From assembly GCA_001557505.1 (NCBI GenBank), contig LSAX01000003.1:3224001-3288000 (forward strand): a stretch of DNA of 64,000 nt, read 5' to 3'. A model generated the notes under the pieces. The model was not told the DNA's origin. It ran no database searches and saw only the letters and a list, made by a program, of their open reading frames with translations. The position numbers were made by a program, and so were the translations under genes. The DNA is from Reticulascus tulasneorum. Taxonomy: Eukaryota; Ascomycota; Sordariomycetes; Glomerellales; Reticulascaceae. Below are positions 25,646 to 37,736 of the stretch, piece by piece (position 1 is the stretch's first letter; every line of letters starts with the position of its first letter).

Positions 25646-26544
25646 CTAAAGACTTTGCTTGGCCATCCATTCCTGGGCCTCGTCTGCAAACTCTGGTCTC
25701 CATCGGCTCAGAGGCGGTCGGCCATAAATGATGTCTCCTACACTCCAGAGCATTCGCTTACGGTCAGAGTCCTCCGTCACCTCATTGTCCGGACAGATAA
25801 TATAGAAATGGCCACGGTCCATCTTCTCTTCCATGAAGTCTGCAACCTGCTCCGAGGTCCAGGCGCCTGTTGGCTTCTGCGCGGTTGTACCGGGAGCGCC
25901 GCCCGAAAGGCCTGTGAAAGTCCATCCTGGCACAAGGAGATGGACAGTCGTAGACGTATCTTTGAGATCATAGGCCAGATGCTCTGCGACTGTTTTCACC
26001 GCCGACTTGCTAGCATTGTATGCGAAGTTACCGGGAGGATTAGTGATCCCTTGCTTCGAGCCAGTAATGACGATTGCCGACTTGGACGTTGCACCGCCTT
26101 CCCTGTCCCTAACAAATGGCATGAGAGTACTAATGCCGTTGACCACGCCGTACAAGTTCGTTTCCATAATCTTATGAAAGCTGTCAATATCATCCCATCT
26201 AGACTTGGGCCCGATGCCAGCGTTGAGCATAAGCAGGTCAATCCGACCTCCAGTAATGTCAACACGAGTGCCAAGGATGGGGACCCTATCGCCAACTCAC
26301 CTCCGAAGACTTCATTGATATATAACTTCAGTCTCTCCCACTCCGCATACTTTCCCACGTCCATCTCAAAGATCTTTACGGACTCATGGATAGTGTTTTT
26401 AACCGCATTGAGGAGGTTGGCGTCGCGGTCTACCACCAGAACTTGCATGCCCTGGGCATGACACTTTTTGGCAACGGCAAGACCGATTCCTGATGCGCCA
26501 CCAGTAATGATGGCTATGTTCGAGGCTGTGAAAACAGAGCCCAT
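25646..26544 (-). CDS. Short-chain dehydrogenase/reductase (SDR), substrate unknown
   Basis: Classical SDR oxidoreductase using NAD(P)H. Exons 26544-26301 and 26247-25646 (53 bp intron) give 281 residues. The Rossmann nucleotide motif is TGGASGIGLA near residue 16; LMLNAGIG is the NAG motif; the catalytic serine lies in VITGSKQG and the Tyr/Lys pair in AYNASKSAVK. An acidic residue follows the second strand (LVVDRDA), which favours NAD over NADP; this is inference. The C-terminus (EWMAKQSL) has no organelle signal I recognise. An in-frame ATG at 26613 would add 23 residues; I chose 26544 because the fold begins soon after it. Nothing in the neighbourhood suggests a pathway. Confidence 0.88.
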
Positions 26545-27105
26545 GGTATGCAAGAGAATTGACAATGTGTGGCTCCTGGGATTTTGAGAAGAAGTTGCAA
26601 AAAGTGAAATCATCTACCCCATGAATAGACCACTTACCTGATATTGCTGAAGTCGGCTAACGCCACACGTGGGTGTCTGGACGACGACTTCAATATGATT
26701 CGGTTGCAAGTTAAGCTGAACGGTGTGTAGAAAGAGTGGGCCAGGAGCCAGACAGCAAACGAACAGCTAGAAATGGAACCGTACTACCTACAGATTACCT
26801 ATTCGGACTTTAAACTGCTCGAACGCTGGGATGTCCAGCACCCTGCCCCATACAGAATGGGATTCGCGAGTTGATTAAAGAAGAGCGAGCGCAGTCAAGT
26901 GGCCTCTTGATTGCATAGCATATTCATTCCGAAGCTCCATCAATAAATTGCCGCTCACAGTGATAATACATACAGGTGCTGACATTACTCTAAAAATTGC
27001 ACCATGACTCCTTGCTCCTTCAATCGAGTGCGATTCCCATTAAATCACAACGGAAGTTCGAAAAGACCACCACAAGCAGCACACAGTAACCTGCCCGCCC
27101 ACAAG
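26545..27105. other. Intergenic region SDR / SNF12
   Basis: About 560 bp with the SDR promoter and the SNF12 3' end. It includes CACACGTGGGTG at about 26666, a CACGTG-type hexamer. No gene or strong repeat is visible. Confidence 0.5.
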
Positions 27106-28837
27106 TTAACGTGCTACCTGCGTAGGTTGCTTGGCTAACATGACATTGACGCTCTCCCGCGCATTCGGCGTAGCCCATACGCTGTTCTTTCCGCCTCTCC
27201 TCCATTCGTCGCCCGTGGCATCCTCTCCCCCTCCCCGAATGGCTTCTCCCATAATGACTTCTAAATCCCGTTTCTGGGAGCTAAGCCATTTCCTCACGAA
27301 GTTTGCCGGATCCAGGCTAAGGGATGTGAAAAAGGAATGTTTCGCCTTGGAGCTGGTGATTGCCGCGATAATGGTAGATAGTTGCTCGTCGAGCGCAGCA
27401 ACCTCCTTCAACGAGCTTGCGTACGACGCGTTATAGCCAAACGGCCGCGTCTTCAAACGCAGGGGATCATCAACAGCGACTCTGATGTCGTAAATAGTCG
27501 GCTGGGGATCCTTATGGAAGTCTTCATCGACCCGAATCGTATATGGCAAGCTAATGGGAGGTAGTGGCGTAAGATGAGGCGCGAGATATTCATTCAAGTT
27601 TGGAATTCCACCAATCTCACCGCTATTGATCACCTAGGAAGTACGTTAGCAATTGACTCGGGAGGCATTAAGAGTTACGTCCCACTTACTTTCTTCAGCA
27701 ATGCGTCGCAACGAAAGTTTCGTTTCTCCTCATCTTCCTGCAGGCCCGTGGCCTTGATATACTCCCATACGCCCATCACGACATCTTGTCTGGTTGCTTC
27801 GGAGGCGTCCACAATATCCGCCAGCTCTGGACTAAGTTGAAACCGTTCTGGATCTTCTTGTCGATATAGGTTGACAGTAATATTCATGTTCTCGTCTCCG
27901 TTTCGTTTGAACGTCAGCTCGTCAAAGTCGCCTTCAACGAGAGGATTCGCAGCTGTTGAGGTTTTGCTTTCGGGTTTTTTCCACTCGACACTTTGCTCAG
28001 AACCAATCGCAACGCGGCTCTTGTCGAATTCCACGGTCAGAGCCTTGAAGAAATGAGAAAAGGGGTATTTTGGGGTCGTGATGCTAGGGGGCTTCGTTTT
28101 GGAGTCGGAAGGCCCGTCCTCCTCCATGCGATCTTCGCCACCAGCGCCAACGCTTGCATTAGGCGTATCATCATCTTGGCCGATAACTGATTCATCTTCG
28201 AGTAAACGACCCTCAATCTTGACGCGATAGGATGCCTCCATATTAGGGGTGAAGTCGAACGTGTCGACACTGAGCCCACTGCCTTGCCAGATTTGGTCCT
28301 CGACCGTGTTACTGATCCAAACACGGAGTGTCTTAAAACGCTATACAAACTGGTTAGCGAGCTCATGGATGCCATTCAATGACCGGAAACTGACCTTTGG
28401 GTTGCGACTAACCGCGTCGGCCATATCGAGGCGCTTACGCGTCATTGCAGCATCCAAACGCCGTTCAATGTCTCGGAGCTCCTTGTATCGTTGGACAACA
28501 TCTCCATCGATGACACTGTCTTCAACTCCATCGGGCATGGATTTGTCGGTAGGTTTGCGAGTCTTCCTCTTGACAAGTTCGCTTTGGAGCGCTCGATTTT
28601 GGGGGTCATGCGGTGCAGTAGAAACCTGAGCCATACTCCCTGGGGGGACATGAGGGCCGGTAGGATGCGCTGCACCTTGTAGGCCTCGCAGCTGTCAGTT
28701 CAGAACTTATTGTTGCCCAGTGGTGAAAGAAAAAACATACCCATGCCACCGCGCCGTTGGTTTGCCATGTGAGGAATCCTCTGGGGCTGTTGGGCTTGCT
28801 GCGCACTAGGCGCGTATGGTCGATATTGCGCCTGCAT
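27106..28837 (-). CDS. SNF12: SWI/SNF complex subunit Snf12 (BAF60/SWP73 family, SWIB domain)
   Basis: Nuclear subunit of the SWI/SNF chromatin remodelling complex. Exons in coding order: 28837-28741, 28675-28395, 28340-27690 and 27633-27106 give 518 residues from the ATG I chose. Near residue 100 is the conserved block LDAAMTRKRLDMADAVSRNP followed by RFKTLRVWISNTV. The SWIB domain runs about residues 300-385 (FQLSPELADIVDASEATRQD, then VVMGVWEYIKATGLQ, then INSGEIGGIPNLNEYLAPHL). The C-terminal region includes the long helix after YNASYASSLKEVAALDEQL. The frame stays open upstream of the chosen ATG for about 30 codons (rich in Q, S and N), so the real start may be in a small exon further upstream; a possible one is at about 28976 with a 41 bp intron, which is unusually short. 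Confidence 0.88.
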
Positions 28838-30229
28838 TTGGAAGGACCTTGCGGGAGATGCGAATTGTTGGAAGTTGCTGTTCGTGATCGTTGTTTGGCC
28901 TGGCCATCCCAGGGTGAAATCCGCGCCAGTCCTGTGTTAGCTTCAGCGCGCTCCTGTCAATCCCAGTCCTACCCATGTCTCCACTTGACCAAAAATTGTC
29001 GGATCACGTGATAAGGGATAAGATTGTTCCGGTCCTTCTTGGCTCTAGTACAGCTCCTGTTGTTCATCGTCTGCACCTAATAATGGATTATCCCATCCCG
29101 GCCCGAAATCTCACAGGAACGCAAGGTAGCAGCCGCATGACCAAGAACAGCTGGGTCACATTGATTGAAAAGATAACCATTCATTGATCTTACGGAAAGC
29201 GAGATATATGAGCCAAGCCGTGCGAGGGCGTTAAGAGGTGCATCTTTAATCGGACAAGGAAGGACTGATATTTTGAATGACGTGCTATGTTAATTACGGA
29301 GAAATGCATGAATGCATAGTATGCGGAGGCTTAAGTGAAGGTGTTTTACCGCTGCTGCTGCGTGGTTGTCGAAGCCATGGCATCGTCCGATGTGAGTGGT
29401 AAAATAGATGGCGAGAGGTGGATGTCACAGGCAACTGACTAATTCGCCGATTCCAAAGATGAGTAGCGTCCACGCGAGGTGTCGTGAAAGCCTGTTATCT
29501 CCCGAGGTGAAGTACATGGCAGCCAAGGCGGACCGTTGCAGGCCCCTGCTGGCTGACTGACCGGCTCGTAACAAGTTGAGTATTCTTCTATCTCCTCACA
29601 TGGATAGTCTATACCCACAGCCTATGTAATTTAGTGATACTGGATCTGGGTATCCTGTCCCAAACTGCACTCATCCGCAGATAATCAAGGAGCTCCAGCA
29701 TAGTGCACAACTTCGATCAGGCGCCAACCTTTGATTTCGGCACTGTAGTCGAAGGTTGTAGTGGTAGAAACTCTTACCCGTCCGAGACGAGATTTGCTGA
29801 AGTTCAACCCAAGGCACAAACTCTCGACAAGTCACTATGCCTTTCTTCCAACATGCCGTTTGACATCCAGCTCGCAGGCGGGAAAGAATGGAAGACGCTT
29901 TCATGGGCTGTGAGGCCTTCCTGGGACCCGGGTACTGTATAATGGAGATATGATACTCGCCATGAATGCTCCAACTACCCAATTATTGTGAAATAAAAAA
30001 TCGCAACTCAAGGTGGTGCAGAGTTTCATCGTACAAGAATGAACCTCCATAAAGTTTGTGATACGCCGTGCTCCCAATGCTAACTTCCAAACTAGTGGTC
30101 ATAACAATATTAGTTCTTAGAGACCAGATTATAGAAGTCATCCGGAGGGACAAATTAGAAAGCCTTGCCGAAAGCGAAGCTGAAGGAGTTCCGAAGACCG
30201 GTGATGATCTGGGCGGAGGAGAACGGCAA
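28838..30229. other. Intergenic region SNF12 / Pkh1-like kinase
   Basis: About 1.4 kb. The left part probably holds the SNF12 leader and promoter, including the 10-bp palindrome ATCACGTGAT at 29003-29012. The rest, up to the kinase stop at 30230, has only short frames without gene-like composition. Confidence 0.5.
29003..29012. promoter_or_regulatory. ATCACGTGAT palindrome (E-box type)
   Basis: Perfect palindrome containing CACGTG, about 170 bp upstream of the chosen SNF12 start. bHLH factors such as Cbf1 bind TCACGTGA in fungi. The assignment rests on the motif alone. Confidence 0.35.
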
Positions 30230-32846
30230 CTAGAACTGCGAGCCTAGCCCGTTTTTGGACTGTCTCTTACTAAAACGATTTCGCTTCGATATTGGTTCCT
30301 CCAGACTCGCCTGGCTTTTACTCAGATGATTTCGACCAGAGCGGTCGCTGACTCCGAAACCCTCGGGATACGTCACTCGTCCACCCAGGGTGCTCGCGGG
30401 GCTAGAGACTGCTGATGACATATCGCTAAACCCGTTGTCACTGGCGTACGAGCCGACGACATTCTGTGATATGGCCAGGTCTTTCGCTCGCTCTAACGAC
30501 TCAATCCAGTCGTCCGTGGACGAGCCAGCCCCGTCAGCGGAGTTTGACGGCGACTTGGACTCCTCAAACGTGTAATGAACGCCGCCCTAAGACGTTTGTT
30601 TAGCTCCTGATAAGTGTCCTTGGGTATTGAGTTTGCCCTACCGTATCGACACACCACACAGCCTGCCCCTTGACATCCACCTGAGTTCTCCACGAACAGT
30701 CAGGAGAGAGAAGCGAGATTTCTTGCTTAGCCCGTTTCTCATCGCCGCCAGCTGGTGCGAGAACTATACGACCGCTAGAAGTAACCATAACCAGCCTCTG
30801 CCTTTTCTTCGTAGTGCTACCTCCAAAGAAACGGGAAAGCTTCTTGTGGCCGTCTCCATGATCGTTTCCCTTGCCATGTGGACTGTTGGATAATGGCGTC
30901 GACACAACCATCAGGTCGCCAAGCTTAAGGATTCTCTCATTATTTCTAGTTAGTACAGGCGACCACTCAATGTCCAGTTGCGTCGGAGGGGGCAATTCTG
31001 TAATTATCCGAGCCGGTCGCGATGTGCCATTAACTCCCGCAGTCGGCACTTGAGGAGCTCTCGAGGGAACGATTGGATTCGGTGCGTTAGAAAAGCCATT
31101 AAGCTGAATCAGGGCCGGTTCTGGCGTTGCAGGGTTGTATGGCCGCAGCCGAGGCGCCTTTGTTCTCCAGAGAATCTTGCCGAACGGATGGCCATCGAAG
31201 AACTCATGATTCTGTATATGCTCAATTGTAAGCCGACGAGCAGGATCTAGTACCAAGCATCTCTCGACCAGGTCTCGAGCAGCAGGAGGAAATCCGGACG
31301 GGAAATCGTACTCCAGGTTGACGATCTTCTGGAAGGTCAAATACTCTGTTCCAGCTTTGAATGGGGGTCGGCCGGCAAGGAGCTGGTAGATTATGCACCC
31401 AAACGCCCAAAGATCGCTTGCTTTGCAAGCATTTTTACTCGTAAGCAATTCTGGGCTCACATACTCTGCAGTGCCCACGAAAGAAGCAGCCCTGCCGTCC
31501 TCTTCTGAATCACCTCTGCTGCTTTCCGGCAATCCTTTGCCCATGCCTTCCTGTGTTTGAGGGTCCCTCGGGTCCTTTAAAAGCTTTGCAGTTCCAAAGT
31601 CCGTGATCTTGACATGCATCTGGTCGTCCAGAAGGACATTTTCAGGCTTCAAATCTCTATGAATGACGCCTCTGGAATGCATGTATGCAATCGCGTCTAG
31701 GATTTGCGCTCCGTAAAACCGGGCGCATTCCAGGTCGAATGTACCGGTCTTCTTGAGAACGCCTAGCAACTCTCCTCCGTTGCAAAGGTCCAGCACGTAA
31801 TACAACGAGGACTCGTCCTGGAAGGTATAGTACAATCGAACGATTCCGGGGTGCTCGGTCAATCGGTTTAGAGTATTCTTCTCGATGTTGACATACTTGA
31901 TCTTCTTCTCCTTTATGATATGCTTCTTCTCGAGAACCTTGATGGCATATTCTTTGAGAGTCTGCCTGTCAGTAGCTAAGTAGACAGTGCTGTAAGATCC
32001 CTCTCCAAGGACACGGCCGAAAGAGAAATCGCGGACTCCTTTCTTGACATGTCTGATCACTGCCTTGCCACTCGCATCAACCTCTCGCCTCACGCCGATG
32101 GCGGCACCTTTCTCTTTCCATTCCTCGCTGCTACTTGGAAGTGGTACATCGGGGCCATATGGATTCGGATGAGAAGGAGCAGGCCCGCCAGATGCTGATG
32201 CGTAACCGCCGCCCATCCCTTTCGAGCTCCGTCTTGGAGGAAGTGGGCCAGAGCTCGGGGGGAGTGGTGTTTGCCGAGTTGGGTTGTAGTTTCGATCTTT
32301 CTGGCTCAATTCTCGTGACGGAAGAGGGTTTGGGTATGCTGAGCCGGACTTTGACTCGGTCCTTATGGGTAGACCATACGTGGAGGTCCGGGACTTCTCG
32401 GTCCTCGGGACGTCTTGTTGCAAGACTACCCGCCCGTCATCAGGGACTGTCTGAGAGTTGTACATTGCGGACACGGGTCGAGGTGCGGAAGATATAGCTG
32501 GATAGCCGCTAGCCCGCTCAGCATCTAGCAGATATTGTGAAGGTTGCTGCACAGAGGCATGGCTCCGTACTATGGTATCCGGGCTCGTTCGAGGCGCGCC
32601 GAGCTGGTTGGACGTGGGATCGCGGCTCTGCTCCCTGTATGAATGTGTTCGTGAAGTTGTTGTTACGGTGTTGTCAAACCCCGGTGTAGAGTGGGATGTT
32701 GAGGGTGCTTCGGGCTCAAACGACGTTACTTGGTTGTCTGCCCGTCGGTCTGGCGACGAGGGAGCGTCGAGCGGGCCTGTGGCGTCATCTGGATTGGCTA
32801 TTCGTAATCCTCCGAGTGCTCTCGTCAAAGTGAGATCGCCATTCAT
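30230..32846 (-). CDS. PKH1: PDK1-type serine/threonine kinase (Pkh1/Ksg1 family)
   Basis: AGC-family master kinase that phosphorylates activation loops of other AGC kinases; in yeasts it acts in sphingolipid signalling, cell integrity and endocytosis. Exons 32846-30642 and 30586-30230 (55 bp intron) give 853 residues. Residues 1-265 are a Ser/Pro-rich disordered region. The kinase domain spans about 270-550: GEGSYSTVYLA (glycine loop), AIKVLEKKH (catalytic lysine), VIHRDLKPENVLLDD, ITDFGTAKLL and SFVGTAEYVSPELL with the PDK1-type autophosphorylated serine. About 25 extra residues lie between DFG and that serine. Residues about 620-745 match the PDK1-type PH domain (LKLGDLMVVSTP, then RLVMVTSSGRIVL, then WCVDTGGVHYTFEE across the splice). 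The C-terminus is Ser-rich. The first in-frame ATG was used. Confidence 0.93.
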
Positions 32847-34176
32847 GTTTTCTGTGCAAGAATGGGAGAAAACAGGGTGCTTAAGCGAGGAAGAATAAGA
32901 CCTGAGATAGGGGCGAGTCGTGGTGGAACAATGTCGATGGTCGGTCAACTACAGTTGCAGTCGACCTTGGTTGCGTCGGGAAATTTCCTAGGGCGGCGCG
33001 CCACGGCATGGGGTGAACCCGCGAAAGCCAGCCATACATTAGTGGGTCAGTCGCCAGCTAAGGTCCCTACTGCGGTACTCAGTAAGGTACGCGAGTAAAT
33101 CTCGAGAATGCAATCTGCCAGCATCGGATGGCTCGTGTCCACTAGAAGAAGTATGCATGTCTATGATGAGTATCTGACTCCCGTCAGGAGCCTTTCAACT
33201 TGCCAGGGCACTGCGTTAGACGCTAGTCTGTGTTGGAGCTGGACCACTTAATCTTTGCCTCTCTGCCTTACATACCTCCTCTTTCCTATACGTGGGTCGT
33301 ACGTACTCTGTAACCAAACCATGGTAATCTGTACATACGTACATACATACATTTGCCGCATTCGTGGTATTAATCCTTGCTACCGGACTAGAAGGAGGAT
33401 CAGGCTCTAAACACTCGGTTTTCGTAAGAATAGAACCCTTTTGAGGCCTAGTGGTGAAATTGGTTGGACCTCTCGAGTAAACCGTACGATGTAGGTACAC
33501 TCATGCAATTGTCTATTTTCATGAGTTTTGTCTGAAACGAAGCAGAGAGTAGGGAATCATAGAGTAGGGAATCATAGAGACAGGTGTCTGGCCACCAACA
33601 TATCTGCTCACTACCTACGCCTACCAAAGCACTCGAAGCACCAACCTGGCATTTTGAGAATGTTTTGCCTACCTATCGTAAGGACCTACTAGTAGAAGCC
33701 CATTTTGTCCGTGGATGCCGGGGTCGGAGCTACATTCACCTGCCCACGTTTTCAACTTTCCAACCGAGACAGAACTTTACCAACTAATTAGGATGTCCTG
33801 GAATGTCGTGCATGCTGTGGCCGCCAGGCGAGATTGTCACTTCAAGCCATATGAATTTCTCAGGCCCAGCTGGGATTGGTCATCAAGGAAATTACTACGA
33901 TTTATGGGTGCGCTTTGTGAGTTACTGGCTTTGATGCTCTTAAGGGCGCACAACACTAGCTACCTACCTACGCAGGGAGCTCATTGATGCTTTTGCCCAT
34001 GTGGTGGTGACTGTGTCTACCGCCAGGCTGAAGTTGCCGAACCTTAAACATCTGGGAGAAACCGGCGGTAACTTGAGTACCAGACTGTTCCTGCGTTCCT
34101 GGTCACCCTTCGCCGTCCCCTTGCCTGACGGTCAGATGCTGCTCGTGCTTTAGATAAGACCGGAAAATTCCCAAGA
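32847..34176. other. Intergenic region kinase / unknown gene
   Basis: About 1.3 kb between divergent genes. It holds an ACAT/ATAC microsatellite at 33332-33352, a 2 x 15 bp tandem duplication at 33546-33575, and CCTACCTA units near 33669, 33961 and 33965. No gene-like frame. Confidence 0.5.
33546..33575 (+). repeat. 15-bp tandem duplication
   Basis: The unit AGAGTAGGGAATCAT occurs twice head to tail with no mismatch, followed by a partial third copy (AGAG). It lies in non-coding DNA. Confidence 0.9.
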
Positions 34177-36055
34177 ATGGACGCAAGCTTACACTACACT
34201 GGGCTTGCAGATCCATGCAATGTGCATATACCATTCGTAGATGAGCCTTTCAATCCTGACGCAGCACCTCCGACCAGTGATGTTGCGAGCACGACCCAAT
34301 CGCGAGGCAAAGGGACGTTGGGAATGAAAAACGACGGGTTGGCATCTCAGTCTTGCTTCCTAAGGTACCTGGAACGGATACGTACTACCTTATCTCAACC
34401 ACGTACTTTCCGCGCTGCCCCGGCCACTTCACACCCCTCTGTGCCATTGCCCAACATGACTCGAAGGCGATCGTGGGTTGGATCCCCCTCCCAGATGGGC
34501 AAGAGCGCCTTCTCACTACCTAGTACTTGTTGCATGAGATGGATTCCATCTGTGGCGACACAATCCAATCCTCACATGGGCCAGCAATCGTTATTCTTGG
34601 ACTGCTAGGGCGAACGACATCACCTTGGCTTGCTTCAGATTGAGAAGTGTGTGTACTCCGTGAGGTCATACTCTCTCATTGCGAAACCATGCTGCGACTC
34701 TACTCAACGACCATACATCTGACCTTGCCAGAGATCAAGGAATATGACAGGCGTATTCGGTATAAACGTTATCTCAAGCTTCATGAGCCCACCTCTCAGG
34801 AACCCGCTCGATCAGCGTCGGACATCACGCGCATGACGGCCAGAGTACAGTGCACGTCGTCCCTTGGCACGCAGGCGCTGCACGTCGAAACAGGAGTCAG
34901 CAAGCTCTGTCCTAGTGTATTAAGCGGGGAGGAGTTCGGCAGTGTTCGTGGTGCGTGTAGTCTTTTCATGTCGCCTACTGCTGGCGACTTTGTGGGATTG
35001 AGAGGCACATCTCCTAATATCCCACCAGCAGTGCTTGCCCATGCCATGCCATCGGACCCTGCCTCACTCGAAGACGCCAGTGCAAAACTCTTGCCAACCT
35101 CGTTGGGACTCTATAAGACAGACTGTTGGCCATCCACCCAGGCTAGAGAGGTAGTAGGGTTTGGTGTCCCGGAAGACACCGACGAAGACAGACAGTCACT
35201 AGGGCGAACCAGCTCAGGCAGAGGCACGGTTATATACGCCATCGAACTCCAGCAAACAGCACACGCGGACATGGGTCATCGACCACCCCTACCGCCCCCT
35301 TTCTCGGCGAAGACTCGCACGCCATCGGCAGCCAGCCTTCCCATGCCGTCAGTGTGTTCCTAGCTCCAGCAAAGACCACGATGGCAGATCGTAAACTAAT
35401 TTACTTCTCAGGCCGACAATGAATCGGGACACTCCGAGTTGCCGAGGCTTGAACGTTGGTCGCCTGCCGATCCACGGAGAGGAACACATGCTCATATGAA
35501 GTCTGGTCATCGGCATTCCAGTATCTTGGTCAGTGAGATATCGCAAGTTTCTAGTAGTTAGGATGTTAACACCCCGAGAAGGTAGAGTCGAGCGATGATC
35601 AAGTTGGTTGCCATTTGTCAACGACACCCCTCGTCCCTTCTCAGGTGTCCCTATATGAGTCTGCCACACCTGCTGCTGGAGAGGCGATTCTCGAACTACC
35701 AATCCGATCACATCCCCGTGTACCTTGCATGCAGGCGCGTCCAGCATCACCCGACAACAGCTCTGCCACGCCCAGAATCGCCGTGTATAATGATCTGTTA
35801 CCAGCATCGTCGCAACCACAAACACCGAGAAATCTTCCAGAGGCTCGACACTGGAGCAGGTTTGAGGGATCCTATACAGCACCAATCAGCCGAGGCACGC
35901 CCGAAAGTATACCAATGTCGATACCATCAAGTCGCCCCCGATTTGGAAGGACAGGCAGCCCAGTGGGTATAAATACGCCAGGTTTCATAGGATTGTATGG
36001 TGGAGTTGAGAACTCGGATGATACGATGCTCTTTGATGAGGGTGCACGTAGATAG
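34177..36055 (+). CDS. Conserved fungal protein of unknown function (multi-exon, junction 1/2 unresolved)
   Basis: I do not recognise a function. Coding-like pieces: exon 1 from ATG 34177 to about 34520-34600, exon 2 from about 34645 to 35351, exon 3 35412-35546 and exon 4 35645-36055. The last three join in phase with good acceptors (TTCTCAG twice); the donor GTTTCT of the third intron is weak. Segments such as TRRRSWVGSPSQ, LTLPEIKEYDRRIRYKRYLK, PRNLPEARHWSRFEGSYTAP and NTPGFIGLYGGVENSDDTML recall a family of hypothetical proteins seen across filamentous ascomycetes. The exon 1/2 boundary could not be fixed: the frames differ and candidate donors are poor, so a frameshift or gene decay is possible. 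No signal peptide or membrane segment is evident. Confidence 0.6.
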
Positions 36056-37736
36056 AGGACCACGGCGACGGGTGAAGGATTAGGCTAGCGGGCATCAATA
36101 GGACGCCAGTGAATTGGCAGAGTAGAAAGACATGTTTCATATCGTTACCACTTCTCGTCTAGTTCCCGCACACCGAGGCAGACTTACAGCTGTGTTGGAC
36201 CCATAACCCCCTAATCAGAGTCTACAACGATCATTGCGGAGCCCGGAAATTTCCAGGCAATGGCATGGTACTTAAGGTATCGAGATAATATCATGGGCTT
36301 ATTTGAGTTCCGAGTTAGGAACGCATATCTCTGCTCCTGGTGCATGAGCTGGGAGAGAACATAGAGATCGTGGTGAGTTGTACATGCTCATGTGACGGGA
36401 GTCGTGTACGCCAGTATCTTGTATCAGTGCTCTGCACGTGCTAGAATCGGCTAGATTCTATCTATTTCTCACGTCTCCGAGTTCAAGTAGCTGCTCACAT
36501 CTTACAATTGAGGTACAGAATCGCAAGATACTAGTGGATTATCAGCAGTTATTCCTCCGGAACTCACCAACTACCAGAATTCAGTGCTGGCTTGGTGCTT
36601 TATTTAGTACTAGGTAGGTACCTAGGCCCAGTCCTCAGGTTTTCCCTGCCCGCCTTGTGGTTGGAGGTGGGTTTTGTCTGCAAACGGAAGTACCTGGGGT
36701 CGTAGCAAAGGGCTCCAGACAGCACTCATTCATTGCTCCATTGATAGCGGTGCCGGAGACGGTAATAAGCATTTGACCTCCCAAAACAGTTCAATCGTCA
36801 TGCCTCCTCTTCAGAACAACCATCCCCCCAACCCCACACACACACAATCCAGGTACCTAGGTACCTAACCGGACGGTTTCCTTCACTGCTGGGGTCCCGG
36901 GCGGAAGCTTGGCGGGCAGCTTTAAGGGAAGCCTGCCTCCCCTGCTCCCCACTGCATCCCCGCGCCATCCTAAGTAGCCCATGCTCGATCCGTCGTTGCT
37001 GTCTAGTTATTATTAGTAGTCATTATTATTGCCGAACGGGTGCGGTACGGTACTTCGTACGGTGCTATGTATTCATTCGTACTTTGCCCTATTACTTAAG
37101 TGCTTTGGTTCCGAACTTAACTGGCAGCTCGTCCTTCTCTCGTCCATAAAATACCTAAGATCCGCCCATCTATCCACCGCTCAGAACCTTCCACCATCTC
37201 CTTCTTCCTGTCTCCCCACCCCTCACACACGCGCGACACACATACTTTACTCGTGTGTTCGTCAACACTTTTGTCGTTGACCCGGCTTGGTTGTAGTCCA
37301 TACTCCTTCTTCAGCCTCGCATCAATTGTCTTGTGGCGTGCTTTTCATCCAACTTCGTTTGCTGCAATACCTCGCCATCTACTAGCAATTATTTCTTGTC
37401 CTGCGCTGGCCTGGTCTCCCGCAGCCCGCTCTGCTCTACCATCATCGTAGCTGCCAACGATACGTCTCTACTCAACTCTTCTTTTCGTGAATCTCCCCAT
37501 ACGTAGGACCGCACTCGGCATCTCCACTCAAACACCAGGCCGTCAGCACCATACCGCCATCGCTTGATCATCTCTCAACAGTCGAAGACTCGTACCTCTC
37601 TGCACACCAACGACTCCAATCGCCATAGTACATCTTCTGCACCGACGGTCCTGCTAACTTGTTTCTATTTCTTTACCAGAAATAACCGTTTGATTTGAAC
37701 CTGACCTTACTCCCATCTAGAACTAACACTGTAGCA
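36056..37736. other. Intergenic region with motif copies and a long leader
   Basis: About 1.7 kb. TAGGTAGGTACCTAGG at 36611-36626 and AGGTACCTAGGTACCTAACC at 36851-36870 are dense copies of the window-wide motif. From about 37190 the plus strand is pyrimidine-rich, typical of a fungal 5' leader for the gene at 37737. A CTAAC...TAG sequence ends at 37734, just before the start codon, and may be the end of a leader intron. Part of 36300-36540 weakly resembles 35410-35560. Confidence 0.5.

Noticed and set aside
25598..26461. 287-codon open frame on the plus strand opposite the SDR gene
   Set aside because: It lies fully antisense to the SDR exons, has no recognisable domain, and crosses the SDR intron. 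The SDR motifs on the other strand are unmistakable.
35349..35885. 178-codon minus-strand frame
   Set aside because: Antisense to exons 3 and 4 of the unknown gene, whose plus-strand text resembles a fungal protein family; the minus-strand text resembles nothing.
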